A DNA stretch of 64,000 nt. Origin: JBBDMU01 sp040905685 (GTDB lineage: Bacteria > Bacteroidota > Rhodothermia > Balneolales > Natronogracilivirgulaceae). Where the stretch lies: NCBI GenBank assembly GCA_040905685.1, contig JBBDRB010000077.1, forward strand, positions 1 to 64,000, given 5' to 3'. The position numbers were made by a program, and so were the translations under genes. Under the pieces are notes generated by a model. It was not told where the DNA came from. It ran no database searches and saw nothing but the letters and a program-made list of their open reading frames with translations. How positions within the stretch are numbered: the stretch's first letter is position 1; every line of letters starts with the position of its first letter. This document shows, piece by piece, positions 41,937 to 51,810 of this stretch.

Positions 41937-42443
41937 ATGATACTCAATGGTAACGTACTCATCCTGAATCAGGATTATCAGCCTTTAAGCGTTTGCAACG
42001 TTAAAAAATCCCTTTTGCTGTTATTTATGGATAAAGCGGAGATGTTGCACGACCACCCCAAAAGAAAAATACGCACGGTTACTACCGAGTTTGATTACCC
42101 TTCGGTGATCAGGCTCCGTCACTATGCGCGAATCCCGTTTAAGAACATCGTGCTGTCCCGTAAAAACATACTTAAGCGGGACGGGTTCCGCTGCCAGTAC
42201 TGCGGGACCCATGATCACCTAACCATCGATCACGTCATACCGAAGAGCCGGGGCGGCAAGGATACCTGGGAAAACCTGGCTACAGCCTGTACCGATTGCA
42301 ATCACAAAAAGGGCAACCGAACGCCCCGCGAAGCAGCTTTGAAGCTAAAACGAAAGCCTTATCGTCCCAATCACATCATTTTTCTGCGTGATTTTTATGG
42401 CAGGGTGGATGAGGATTGGAAAGCATATCTTTATATGCTATAA
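41937..42443 (+). CDS. HNH endonuclease family protein
   Basis: A 168-residue HNH nuclease of the kind widespread in Bacteroidota and cyanobacteria. Zinc-finger pairs CQYC and CTDCNHKKG flank the catalytic part DHLTIDHVIPKSRGGKDTWENL (split: LTIDHVIPKSRGGKDTWENL). The N-terminal VLILNQDYQPLSVCNVKKSL is typical. Its role is unknown; members are chromosomal and not part of a recognised defence operon here. It stands alone between the pilus operon and thrA. Confidence 0.88.
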   Translation: MILNGNVLILNQDYQPLSVCNVKKSLLLLFMDKAEMLHDHPKRKIRTVTTEFDYPSVIRLRHYARIPFKNIVLSRKNILKRDGFRCQYCGTHDHLTIDHVIPKSRGGKDTWENLATACTDCNHKKGNRTPREAALKLKRKPYRPNHIIFLRDFYGRVDEDWKAYLYML

Positions 42444-42548
42444 GTTTTTAATCTGCGTAAGTTATCATTTCGGAAATTGATCAGTACGGCACTCTGCCAG
42501 TGCGTGGTTCATTACCTTTAACCTTAAACACTTAACATTATATTCGAG

Positions 42549-45002
42549 TTGAAAACCCTGGTCATGAAATTTGGCGGTTCCTCCATTGCTTCGCCGGATC
42601 GAATTAAAGCTGTAATAAAGATAATAGAAGAAACTTCCGCTCAAAGCAGCTGCAGGGCCGTCGTCGTCTCGGCTTTTCAGCATGTTACCGACCAACTGAT
42701 CACCATGGCCCGGCAGGCGGAAAGGGGAGATGAGCAATACACGGAATTATTTAAGGAAATTGAAAAGCGGCATTTAAATATCGTCCGCGAACTGGTACCC
42801 GTAAACGGTCAGAGTCCGGTCATAGCCTCGGTCAAGTTCATGCTTAACGATCTTGAAGATGTGCTGCAGGGCATTTATCTGGTCAGGGAGCTGACCCTGC
42901 GGACCCTGGATTTTATCCAGAGTTTCGGCGAACGGCTGTCCGCGCTGATCATCAGCCATGTCCTTAACGTTAACCAGGTGAAGAGCGAATTCCTGGACGG
43001 ACGCTCGCTGATTAAAACCAATGACAATTTCGGAGCTGCCGAAGTGATCGGGGAAATTACCAGGCAAAATATAAGCGACCATTTTGGATCTCATCAGGTC
43101 CTGCAGTTGGTAACCGGTTTCATTGCCTCAACGCGGAATAATGAAACCAGCACACTGGGCCGGGGAGGATCCGATTATACGGCGGCCATTCTCGGAGCGG
43201 CCCTGGACGCAGATGAGATCCAGATCTGGACCGATGTGGACGGGGTGATGACCGCAGATCCCCGTCTGGTAAAAAAAGCCTTTTCCATGCAAGAGGTTTC
43301 GTACGAAGAAGCCATGGAAATGTCGCATTTCGGTGCCCGGGTGATCCATCCGCCGACCATTCAGCCTGCCATGAGCAAGGGCATTACCATATTGATCCGG
43401 AATACGCTGAATCCGGCTTTTGAAGGCACAAAGATCAGCCGGGAAGGGGGCGATAAAAAATATGCCATTAAGGGCTTATCCTCTATCGATAATATATCGC
43501 TGATCCGTATTCAGGGCAGCGGACTGATCGGACTGGAAGGGGTCTCCCAGCGTATTTTTGGTGCCCTGGCCCGGGGTAAGGTCAACGTGATCCTCATTAC
43601 CCAGGCGTCATCCGAACATTCCATGAGCATAGCCGTCCTGCCCGAATACGCGCATTCAGCCAAGAAGGCGATCGACAGCGAATTAAAATATGAGATTCAA
43701 AATGAGCGGATTAACCCCGTCCTGATTGAACGGGATCTGTGCATACTGGCTATTGTCGGTGAGAACATGCGTCGTACTCCGGGTATTGCCGGCAAAGTGT
43801 TCCAGGCTCTGGGTAAAAACGGGGTTAATATTTCGGCCATCGCCCAGGGCTCTTCCGAATTGAATATTTCCGTGGTATTGTCATCCAGGGATGAAAGGAA
43901 GGCGTTAATGTCTATCCATGATGCCTTCTTCCTTTCGGGAAGGAAAACCCTGAACCTGTTCCTGGCCGGAACGGGCCTTATTGGAACTTCCCTTATCGAC
44001 CAGATAAAACGTCAGCATGCCTTTCTGAATGAGGAACTTATGCTGGACCTGAGGGTGATCGGCCTGGCAGATAGCAAGAAAATGCTCTTTGACATAAACG
44101 GCATTGAGCTGGCCGGCTGGAAAGAACAGTTCGGGCAGGCTTCCCCGAAAGCAGGGATTAAGGGCTTTACTGAAACCATCAGGGAAATGAACATGGCCAA
44201 CAGCATTTTTGTGGACTGTACGTCAAGCGAAGATGTGGCCGCCTGTTATGAGGACATGCTCAGCAACAGCATATCTGTCGTGACCCCGAACAAAAAAGCC
44301 AACTCATCGGGATATGGTACCTTTCTCAGCCTGAGACAGGCCGCTTTGAAAAGCAATGTAAAATTTCATTATGAAACCAACGTGGGGGCCGGACTGCCTA
44401 TAATCCGCACGATCCAGGATTTTGTGAGCACGGGCGATAAGATCCATACAATAGAAGGGGTTTTGTCCGGCACGCTGAGCTATTTGTTTAATTCCTACAC
44501 CGGAGAAGTGCCCTTTAGCAAGCTGGTTCTCGATGCCCGGAATAAAGGCTATACGGAACCGGATCCGCGTGAAGATCTGAACGGGATGGATGTAGCCCGT
44601 AAGTTGCTTATCCTGGCAAGAGACGCCGGTTTCCCCCTGGAACTCCAAGACATAGAAATTGAGGATCTTCTGCCCGAGAAGTTTTACAAGGTGAAAACCG
44701 TGGATGCGTTCTTCGCCTTGTTGCCTGAACATGACGCTTGGTTTGAAGAAAGAAGGAAGAGGGCTGAAGAAAACGGATGCGTATTGCGCTATATGGCCCG
44801 TCTTGAAGATGGCCTGGCCAGAACAGCCCTTATGGAAGTTCCCGGCGACCACCCATGTTTTGCGCTGAAGAGTACCGATAACCTGGTTATGGTCAGCAGT
44901 CGCTGTTATAATGAAAGGCCGCTGGTCGTCGTTGGACCCGGAGCCGGCCCGGAGGTGACCTCCGGTGGTGTTCTGGCTGATATTATTCGCATTGCCAGTT
45001 AG
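42549..45002 (+). CDS. thrA: Bifunctional aspartate kinase/homoserine dehydrogenase
   Basis: Catalyses the first and third steps from aspartate to threonine. Kinase part (about 1-290) with VMKFGGSSIASPDRI, FIQSFGERLSALI, TLGRGGSDYTAAILG and DPRLVKKAFSM; two regulatory ACT domains (about 310-460); homoserine dehydrogenase (about 465-817) with LAGTGLIGTSLIDQI, VTPNKKANSS, YETNVGAGLPII and KGYTEPDPREDLNGMDVARKL split as YTEPDPREDLNGMDVARK. TTG start at 42549 keeps the first strand; an ATG at 42564 would cut it. Likely feedback-regulated by threonine through the ACT domains. Confidence 0.95.
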   Translation: MKTLVMKFGGSSIASPDRIKAVIKIIEETSAQSSCRAVVVSAFQHVTDQLITMARQAERGDEQYTELFKEIEKRHLNIVRELVPVNGQSPVIASVKFMLNDLEDVLQGIYLVRELTLRTLDFIQSFGERLSALIISHVLNVNQVKSEFLDGRSLIKTNDNFGAAEVIGEITRQNISDHFGSHQVLQLVTGFIASTRNNETSTLGRGGSDYTAAILGAALDADEIQIWTDVDGVMTADPRLVKKAFSMQEVSYEEAMEMSHFGARVIHPPTIQPAMSKGITILIRNTLNPAFEGTKISREGGDKKYAIKGLSSIDNISLIRIQGSGLIGLEGVSQRIFGALARGKVNVILITQASSEHSMSIAVLPEYAHSAKKAIDSELKYEIQNERINPVLIERDLCILAIVGENMRRTPGIAGKVFQALGKNGVNISAIAQGSSELNISVVLSSRDERKALMSIHDAFFLSGRKTLNLFLAGTGLIGTSLIDQIKRQHAFLNEELMLDLRVIGLADSKKMLFDINGIELAGWKEQFGQASPKAGIKGFTETIREMNMANSIFVDCTSSEDVAACYEDMLSNSISVVTPNKKANSSGYGTFLSLRQAALKSNVKFHYETNVGAGLPIIRTIQDFVSTGDKIHTIEGVLSGTLSYLFNSYTGEVPFSKLVLDARNKGYTEPDPREDLNGMDVARKLLILARDAGFPLELQDIEIEDLLPEKFYKVKTVDAFFALLPEHDAWFEERRKRAEENGCVLRYMARLEDGLARTALMEVPGDHPCFALKSTDNLVMVSSRCYNERPLVVVGPGAGPEVTSGGVLADIIRIAS

Positions 45003-45051
45003 TCCGGAATGGAAGCCCTGAATATAAATTTAAAAATCAGAAACTGAAAAC

Positions 45052-45987
45052 GTGCAAACAACAATCTTTGCCCCCGCAACCGTGGCCAATGTAGCCTGCG
45101 GATTTGACTCCCTCGGCTTTGCTCTTCATGAACCCGGAGATGAAGTCAATATTACGCTCAGCGATACCCCGGGTGTACGCATAACGAAAATTACCGGCGA
45201 TTTGGGAAGGCTGCCTCTTGATGCCCGGTCCAATACGGCCGGTGTATCTGTATTGGCCCTGCTGCAGTCCCTGGACAGCCGTCAGGGTTTCGACATCGAG
45301 ATCCATAAGCAAATGCCCCTGGGAAGCGGTCTGGGATCCAGCGCCGCGAGCTCTGTTGCCGCCGTTATCGGGGCCAATGAGCTTTTGGGTAAACCCTTTG
45401 AGACCAAAGAACTGTTGCCTTTTGCCATCCTGGGCGAAAAACAGGCATGCGGCTCCGCTCACGCCGATAACGTAGCCCCTGCCCTGCTGGGAGGCTTTAT
45501 ATTAATACGGTCCTATGATCCTCTGGATGTGGTCTCCATACCCTTTCCGGACCAGCTTTACGCCGCGGTATTACATCCGCATATCGAATTACGCACCCAG
45601 GATGTCCGCAGGATCATGCGCCGTGAGATCAAGCTGGAAAACGCCATTGTGCAATGGAGCAATCTGGCCGGCCTGATCGCCGGTTTGATGAAATCCGATT
45701 ATGAGCTCATCAGCCGTTCCCTGAATGATATCATCTTTGAACCGGTGCGGTCATTGTTGATCCCCGGCTTTGATGAAGTTAAAAAAGCCGCCATGGCCGC
45801 AGGAGCTCTGGGGTGCAGCATTTCCGGGTCCGGCCCTTCTGTTTTTGCCCTGTGCACTTCCCGGAAGACGGCCGGGAAAGTAGGCACGGCTATGCAGGAG
45901 GCACTGAACAAAGTTGAACTTCAGAGCGATCTGTATATTTCTGCCATCAATGGAAAAGGAGCAGAGGTTAAAAATGCGCTTGTTTAG
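45052..45987 (+). CDS. thrB: Homoserine kinase
   Basis: Phosphorylates homoserine in threonine synthesis (GHMP kinase family), 311 residues. Start is GTG. Seen: FAPATVANVACGFDSLGFAL, the ATP loop PLGSGLGSSAASSVAAV, HADNVAPALLGGF and GALGCSISGSGPSVFAL. 49 bases after thrA; its last codons overlap the thrC start. Confidence 0.95.
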   Translation: MQTTIFAPATVANVACGFDSLGFALHEPGDEVNITLSDTPGVRITKITGDLGRLPLDARSNTAGVSVLALLQSLDSRQGFDIEIHKQMPLGSGLGSSAASSVAAVIGANELLGKPFETKELLPFAILGEKQACGSAHADNVAPALLGGFILIRSYDPLDVVSIPFPDQLYAAVLHPHIELRTQDVRRIMRREIKLENAIVQWSNLAGLIAGLMKSDYELISRSLNDIIFEPVRSLLIPGFDEVKKAAMAAGALGCSISGSGPSVFALCTSRKTAGKVGTAMQEALNKVELQSDLYISAINGKGAEVKNALV

Positions 45988-47269
45988 CACCAATCATAAA
46001 TCAGCGCCCGTAAGTTTTAAGAAAGCCGTTCTAAACGGCCTTGCCGGAGACGGCGGTCTTTTTATGCCGGAAACGTTGCCTGAAATGAGCGGCGACTTTC
46101 TGGACGGCCTGTATGGCCGAACCCTGGCGGAAATTGCCTGTGATGTATTCAGGACCCTGCTCAGGGATGAATTCCCGGAAGGGGAGCTGCAAAAGATCGT
46201 TGAGGAGGTGTTTACCTTCGATGCCCCCCTGGTTAAACTCAACGACAGACTTCATGTGCTTGAGCTTTTCCACGGACCCACACTGGCGTTCAAGGATTTT
46301 GGCGCACGGACCATGGCCGCCATAATGGCCCGTTATGCGGGGCAATCCACCGGAGACATAAGCATACTGACCGCTACATCCGGGGATACGGGTGCGGCCG
46401 TGGGGCAGGGTTTCTCCGGTGCAGAGGGAATACGCGTCTATGTACTCTATCCGAAAGGAAAGGTAAGTGAACTGCAGGAAAAGCAGTTTACCACATTAGG
46501 CGGCAATATTACGGCCCTGGAGGTCGAGGGCAATTTTGATGATTGCCAGCGCATGGTTAAAGCCGCCTTTGCCGATCCCGAACTCAGCCGGAGGCTCAAC
46601 CTGACGACGGCCAATTCCATAAACATCGCAAGGCTATTGCCTCAGATGATCTATTATATGTACGCCGTGGCACAGCTCGACCGAGGGCATAAACCGGTCG
46701 TTTTTTCGGTGCCCAGCGGCAATTTCGGTAATCTGACGGCCGGACTCATGGCCTTTAAGATGGGCCTGCCGGTCAGGCGGTTTATAGCCGCAACCAACCA
46801 GAATAATAGTGTGCCCCGGTATCTGGCCGGTGAAAACTTTGTGGCGGTCCCTTCCCTGGAGAGCATTTCCAATGCCATGGATGTAGGCAATCCAAGTAAT
46901 TTCGCCCGTATGCTGGAATTATTTGAGGGCCAAAAGACTTCCCTGCAGGCCGTCGTCTCCGGAGCATATTATTCAGACGAGGAAACCAGAAGCGCCATCA
47001 GGGAGGCTTACGATAGGTTTGGCTATACCTTTGATCCTCATGGAGCCGTGGCTTTTGCCGGTTACCGGGACTGGCGCGAAGGGGGAAGCCTCCAATCCGA
47101 AGGCATTGTGCTGGCTACGGCTCATCCTGCAAAATTTCCGGCAACGGTAGAGCAGGTTACCGGCCACGATATTCCGGTGCCGGAACAATTATCCGGATTG
47201 TCCCAAAAGAAAAAACTCGCTGTCCCGTTAAAAAATAATTATGAGGCCCTCCGGGCCTGTTTATCGTAG
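45974..47269 (+). CDS. thrC: Threonine synthase
   Basis: PLP enzyme converting O-phosphohomoserine to threonine. I choose the ATG at 45974 (MRLFSTNHKSAPVSFKKAV), preceded by GAGG and overlapping the thrB stop by 14 bases; a start at 45914 inside thrB is much less likely. PLP lysine in FHGPTLAFKDFGARTM; SGDTGAAVGQGF and PSGNFGNLTAGL phosphate loop; C-terminal ATAHPAKFPATV. About 431 residues, the E. coli ThrC-type length. Completes the thrABC operon. Confidence 0.95.
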   Translation: MRLFSTNHKSAPVSFKKAVLNGLAGDGGLFMPETLPEMSGDFLDGLYGRTLAEIACDVFRTLLRDEFPEGELQKIVEEVFTFDAPLVKLNDRLHVLELFHGPTLAFKDFGARTMAAIMARYAGQSTGDISILTATSGDTGAAVGQGFSGAEGIRVYVLYPKGKVSELQEKQFTTLGGNITALEVEGNFDDCQRMVKAAFADPELSRRLNLTTANSINIARLLPQMIYYMYAVAQLDRGHKPVVFSVPSGNFGNLTAGLMAFKMGLPVRRFIAATNQNNSVPRYLAGENFVAVPSLESISNAMDVGNPSNFARMLELFEGQKTSLQAVVSGAYYSDEETRSAIREAYDRFGYTFDPHGAVAFAGYRDWREGGSLQSEGIVLATAHPAKFPATVEQVTGHDIPVPEQLSGLSQKKKLAVPLKNNYEALRACLS

Positions 47270-47304
47270 TCTTTTAAACAGCATTTAGTCGTATCTTTAA
47301 AATT

Positions 47305-48417
47305 ATGAGTAAAAAAGGAAAAGTACTGGTTGCCATGAGCGGCGGCGTTGATTCGTCGGTAGCTGCCGTTATGCTGAAGGAACAAGGCTATGAAGTCATT
47401 GGGATCACCATGAAAACCTGGGACTATTCCAGCAGCGGCGGCAACTCTAAGAAAGAAACGGGTTGCTGTACGCTTGAATCCATGAACGATGCACGGCAGA
47501 TAGCCTATAAATATGATTTCAAGCATTTTATCATTGATATTCGCGAAGAATTCGGCGATTGGGTAATCGACCGCTTCGTGGAAGAGTATCTTGCCGGACG
47601 CACGCCGAATCCCTGCGTTTTGTGCAATACCCATATTAAATGGGCGGCCATGCTAAAAAGGGCCGATAATCTGGGCTGTGATTTCATTGCCACCGGCCAT
47701 TATGCCAATCTGCGTGAAGAAAATAGCCGGTTTGTGATCTCCCGCGGCAAAGACCGCAAGAAAGATCAGTCATATGCCTTGTGGGGAGTTAACCAAAAAC
47801 ATCTCGGACGGACGATATTCCCTTTGGGAAATTATGAAAAATCGGAGATCCGCCAGTTTGCACAAGATTACGGTCTGTTAAATGTGGCCAATAAAAAAGA
47901 TTCATATGAGATCTGTTTTGTGCCGGATAATAACTACCGGCGTTTTTTAAAGGACAAGGTTGAAGGGCTGGAAGAAAAAGTGGAAGGCGGCTTGTTCGTC
48001 GACAAGAACGGCCATATTGTGGGAAAGCATAAAGGGTATCCTTTCTATACGATTGGGCAGCGCCGTGGCTTGCATTTGCCTATGGGTAAACCGGTCTATG
48101 TTACCGATATAAATCCTGAAACCAATGTGATCACCATCGGGGAAGAGGAAGACCTTATAAATAGCCGCTGTTCGGCAAAAAACATCACCTTTGGCAAATA
48201 TGGCGGACTTCCTGAGGCCGAAATGCCCGTTACCGGCGCTATCCGCTATAACGATGAGGGGGAAGCAGGCTTTGTAACCAAAACCGGGGAGGATGAACTT
48301 ACGATCCGCTTTCCGGGAGGACGAAACTCTATTGCCCCGGGACAGGCTTTGGTCTGTTATGAGGGCGATGATGTGGTTGCCGGAGGGTGGATCCACAAGG
48401 TTCTGGTGGATCTGTGA
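47305..48417 (+). CDS. mnmA: tRNA-specific 2-thiouridylase MnmA
   Basis: Thiolates U34 of tRNA for Lys, Glu and Gln. PP-loop VLVAMSGGVDSSVAAVML; catalytic cysteine pair in NPCVLCNTHIKW and YEICFVPDNNYRRFL; GHYANL; C-terminal TIGQRRGLHLPMGKPVYV and FPGGRNSIAPGQALVCYEGD split as SIAPGQALVCYEGD. Length 370, normal. Stand-alone gene after thrC. Confidence 0.95.
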   Translation: MSKKGKVLVAMSGGVDSSVAAVMLKEQGYEVIGITMKTWDYSSSGGNSKKETGCCTLESMNDARQIAYKYDFKHFIIDIREEFGDWVIDRFVEEYLAGRTPNPCVLCNTHIKWAAMLKRADNLGCDFIATGHYANLREENSRFVISRGKDRKKDQSYALWGVNQKHLGRTIFPLGNYEKSEIRQFAQDYGLLNVANKKDSYEICFVPDNNYRRFLKDKVEGLEEKVEGGLFVDKNGHIVGKHKGYPFYTIGQRRGLHLPMGKPVYVTDINPETNVITIGEEEDLINSRCSAKNITFGKYGGLPEAEMPVTGAIRYNDEGEAGFVTKTGEDELTIRFPGGRNSIAPGQALVCYEGDDVVAGGWIHKVLVDL

Positions 48418-48495
48418 AGTTTTTGTGAAAGTCATGTCATAAACAGGTTAACCCGGCGTTTACCAGAGTATGTTCTCCTTTAATATATTTTAATT

Positions 48496-49272
48496 ATGAT
48501 AATGCCCTATTTCCCCAGGCTTCTGTCGGGATTACTCATCCTGGCATTCACCGGAATTGCGCCGGCTCATGCCCAGTTTGAAGGCACCCTGGAAATCAAC
48601 CGGTACAGCGTTACCCAAAGCGGTGAGCAAAACCTGGAAAACAGTTATAAACTAAGCCTGAGCCCGGATCACATCCTGTTATCGGGGGCTGAAAACGCAA
48701 AAACACTGGATCTGATGGGTGCCATTGATGCGCACAGCATCATTATTCGTCAGCAAAAGGAGGATTTTGTTTTTCTTGGCAACCGGTCCGAGGCGGTGGT
48801 TCTGAAAAAACAGGAATTGCTGTCTATGGTTAAGCTGATGGAAAATATGCAGGGCATGAATCAGGGCGGCCAGGCTCAGCAAAAAGAGGAAATGGACAGA
48901 GAGTTCGAACCCACTTCAGAACGGCGGCGGATCAATGACTATCAGGCTCAAAAGTGGATTATGCGCAGTAAAGAGTCCAGTGAGGTATACCATGTCTGGC
49001 TCACGGAAGAGCTGGCGATCAACTGGGGAATGTTAAGTGAATCCTGGCTCACAGACCTGACCTTATTTTCCGACCTGCCTTTTACCGAATGGGTTGGTGA
49101 TGGAAAAACACCGGTCCTGGTCGAGCGCTTTGTTAACGGGCAGCTTTCCGACAAAATAAGTCTGGAGGCCGTCCGGAAAAGAAACCTGTCGGAAAATCAT
49201 TTCAACATCCCGGCCGGTACGGAAATGGTCAACTTCCAGCAGCTTCTCCTGAAAAGAATGAGCGGAAGATAG
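48496..49272 (+). CDS. Secreted DUF4412 protein
   Basis: A 258-residue protein with signal peptide (LLSGLLILAFTGIAPAHA-Q). The mature part begins FEGTLEINRYSV, matching DUF4412, a periplasmic beta-rich family common in Bacteroidota. The central RRRINDYQAQKWIMRSKE and TEELAINWGM are also typical. Function unknown. Convergent with the ABC permease gene, with six bases between the stops. Confidence 0.8.
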   Translation: MIMPYFPRLLSGLLILAFTGIAPAHAQFEGTLEINRYSVTQSGEQNLENSYKLSLSPDHILLSGAENAKTLDLMGAIDAHSIIIRQQKEDFVFLGNRSEAVVLKKQELLSMVKLMENMQGMNQGGQAQQKEEMDREFEPTSERRRINDYQAQKWIMRSKESSEVYHVWLTEELAINWGMLSESWLTDLTLFSDLPFTEWVGDGKTPVLVERFVNGQLSDKISLEAVRKRNLSENHFNIPAGTEMVNFQQLLLKRMSGR

Positions 49273-49278
49273 GGCGGC

Positions 49279-51801
49279 CTACTCCCTTAAAATATTCAGG
49301 CCCGGTCGGTTATACACGCCCCGGCTGTTGGCCAGACCGGTTAATACCGTGAGCAGAGTGACCACGACAAGCGTAACGGCAACCGGGGTGAAGTCGGGGA
49401 CGAATGCGATCTCAAAAATAAAAAACGCCAGCATCCAGGTGGCAATCAGCGACAGGATGAGTCCGGTGGCAGCGGACAGCACACCGAGGAACAGGTATTC
49501 GATGACCATGATTTTTAATACCTGTTTTCTGGAGGCGCCTATGGTTTTCAGCAGGACGCTTTCCTTAATTCGCTGGAACCTGCTGGTCATGACCGCCCCG
49601 GTTAACACGATCAGGCCGGTTATAATGCTGAATAAAGCCATGAAGCGGATGATATAGCTTGCCCGGTTTAAAATATCATCGATTGTAGCCAAAATCAGAT
49701 CCAGGTCAATGACCGAAACGTTAGGGTAATTCTGAACGATGGCCGTTTGCATGGCATCCTTTGTTTCCGTCTCCTCGGTACGGGTAACCAGAACATGAAA
49801 TTTCGGAGCCGCCTCCAGGACCCCGCGGGGAAAAACGAATATGAAGTTTGGCTGCACCTGCTGCCAGTTCACTTCCCGGAAACTGCCGACTTTACCCGAA
49901 ATGGGGAAACCCTGAACGTTGAATTCGATTTCATCCCCGATATTAAGTTCCAGCGTTTCGGCCACCCCCTGTTCTACGGAAATGGGTATGTCGCCGTCTT
50001 CCTCCTCATAGCTTCCGGTCCAGCTTCCCCCGACAATCTTCTCGCCCGGTGAAAGGGTATCGCGGTAGGTAGAGCGCATTTCACGGGAATATATCCAGCC
50101 GGGGATCCTGCGTTCTTCAGAATCGCGGAGGGATTCCAGGGTACGGCCTTCAATTTTTGAAAGCCTCATCGTCACGATGGGCACCTGCTGTATGACCGGA
50201 GACCCGAAAGAACGGACCGTTTCGCCAATGCCTTCCAGCTGATCGTCCTGAATATCGAACAGAATCACATTGGCCTGATTCTCGCCGCGGCTGAGCTCAA
50301 CCTGGTCCAGCAGCAGGTTTTGGATAAGGAAGAGCGTCGAGATCAGAAAAGCCCCCAGGCCAATGGAAAGCACCATGGTCACCGTCTGGTTATTGGGCCG
50401 GTACAAATTAGCCAGTCCCTGCCGCCATACATAGGTCCAGCTTTTGGGGAAATAGGTTCTCAGGCTCATCACCATGAGCCAGGCGCTCAGCCTGAGCAAA
50501 CCAAAGGCTGCGAAAATACCCGCTGCAAATCCCAGTCCATCGCTCCAGTCTCCGGTCTGGTGAACGGAAAATGCAAGGATGCCTGCGGCAATCAGGCCAT
50601 AGGTTAAAAGCTGGAGGGAGCCATATTTATGCAGGCCGGAAGGCTCGTAGGCACTTCTAAGGGTAAGAAGAGGGGAAATGCTGCGGATGGACAGCAGGGG
50701 AGACAGGGTGAACAGCAAAGCGACGCCTGTGCCTAGCAGCAGGCCCTGAAAAATGGCTGTGAAAGAAACGGAATACGATATTTCTACCGGCAGGAGATCC
50801 GAAAACAGGGCCGGCAAAAGGAACTGAATGCCCACCCCGAGAAGACAGCCCAGTATCGATCCCAGCAGTCCCAAAAAGAAGACCTGAGTCAGGTAGATCC
50901 CAAACGTCTGCTGTATCCGGGCCCCGACGCAATGCAGTATGGCAATGGTGGTTATCCGCTGCCTTATGTAAACGTGAATGGAGCTTGCAACGCCAATGCC
51001 ACCGAGCAGCAAGGCAATGAAGCCCACCAGGTTCATGAAACTGGTCAGGTTGGAAAAAGTCCTGTCCAGCCCTTCCTTGCGTTCTTCCACCGTATCAAAT
51101 GAGGCCCGGTTGTTGTCCAGTACGGGTTCGATGCTTTTGGTCAGCTGATCGATGTCGGCATGCCTGTCTTCAAGTGCAATGTAGACATTATACCAGACCT
51201 GGCTGCCGCGATGCAACAGGTTTGTATTTTCTGCAGCTGAAAAGGGAATGAATACCGTTGGTCCGATTAAACCGGCTGTAATGGATTCCCCGGGTATGTT
51301 GATAATTTCTCCGGCGATGGGAAACGTGGTTTCGCCGATCCGGATTTCATCCTCCACGGTTAAGCCAAAACGCCTCATCAGGCTTTGGTCAACGAGTGCT
51401 CCGTTTGCAGCCCGGAAATCTGAGGCGGCGCTGGCCGGACGAGTTTCCAGTATTCCGTAGAAGGGAAAGCCTTCTTCTATGGCCCTGACCCGCACGAGGC
51501 GGGTATCCTGGGTTTTGGGAAACATAACCATGGAACTGAAAAGGGTCTCCCGGCTTTGGCTGCCGCCAATCGAATCGATGAGCGCTTCCACGCGGTCGTT
51601 GAACGGCATTCTCCCTTCCACGACAAGATCGGCGCCCAGCAGGCTTTTTGCCTGTTCATCCATGGCCTCTTCCAGGTTACTGCCGAAGGAGTTGATGGCC
51701 ACCAGGGCGGCGACCCCAAAAACGATGCAGGATAAAAATAAAACAAGCCGTTTTTTACTGCCCCGGCTCTCCCGCCAGGCCATTTTTAAAATCCAGTTCA
51801 T
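49279..51801 (-). CDS. FtsX/YbbP-like ABC transporter permease
   Basis: An 840-residue inner-membrane permease of the lipoprotein-export/MacB type. N-terminal helix RLVLFLSCIVFGVAALVAI, then a large periplasmic domain, FtsX-like helices around 245-375, a second set of helices, another periplasmic domain, and a final FtsX triplet around 715-830. This double-FtsX plan and size match YbbP, whose partner YbbA is encoded upstream; the stop of the ATPase gene is nine bases before this ATG. Substrate unknown; possibly extraction of a lipid or lipoprotein. Confidence 0.88.
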   Translation of the reverse strand: MNWILKMAWRESRGSKKRLVLFLSCIVFGVAALVAINSFGSNLEEAMDEQAKSLLGADLVVEGRMPFNDRVEALIDSIGGSQSRETLFSSMVMFPKTQDTRLVRVRAIEEGFPFYGILETRPASAASDFRAANGALVDQSLMRRFGLTVEDEIRIGETTFPIAGEIINIPGESITAGLIGPTVFIPFSAAENTNLLHRGSQVWYNVYIALEDRHADIDQLTKSIEPVLDNNRASFDTVEERKEGLDRTFSNLTSFMNLVGFIALLLGGIGVASSIHVYIRQRITTIAILHCVGARIQQTFGIYLTQVFFLGLLGSILGCLLGVGIQFLLPALFSDLLPVEISYSVSFTAIFQGLLLGTGVALLFTLSPLLSIRSISPLLTLRSAYEPSGLHKYGSLQLLTYGLIAAGILAFSVHQTGDWSDGLGFAAGIFAAFGLLRLSAWLMVMSLRTYFPKSWTYVWRQGLANLYRPNNQTVTMVLSIGLGAFLISTLFLIQNLLLDQVELSRGENQANVILFDIQDDQLEGIGETVRSFGSPVIQQVPIVTMRLSKIEGRTLESLRDSEERRIPGWIYSREMRSTYRDTLSPGEKIVGGSWTGSYEEEDGDIPISVEQGVAETLELNIGDEIEFNVQGFPISGKVGSFREVNWQQVQPNFIFVFPRGVLEAAPKFHVLVTRTEETETKDAMQTAIVQNYPNVSVIDLDLILATIDDILNRASYIIRFMALFSIITGLIVLTGAVMTSRFQRIKESVLLKTIGASRKQVLKIMVIEYLFLGVLSAATGLILSLIATWMLAFFIFEIAFVPDFTPVAVTLVVVTLLTVLTGLANSRGVYNRPGLNILRE

Positions 51802-51810
51802 GGCAGGGTT

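Noticed and set aside
41937..42443. HNH nuclease as part of a defence system or mobile intron
   Set aside because: It is a stand-alone chromosomal family with no methylase, repeat or intron structure around it.
42489..42503. Threonine-operon attenuator upstream of thrA
   Set aside because: Only a five-pair GCACT/AGTGC hairpin is visible, with no T run and no Thr/Ile-rich leader peptide.
45914..45973. N-terminal extension of threonine synthase
   Set aside because: It lies inside thrB and does not resemble threonine synthase; the ATG at 45974 has a good ribosome site.
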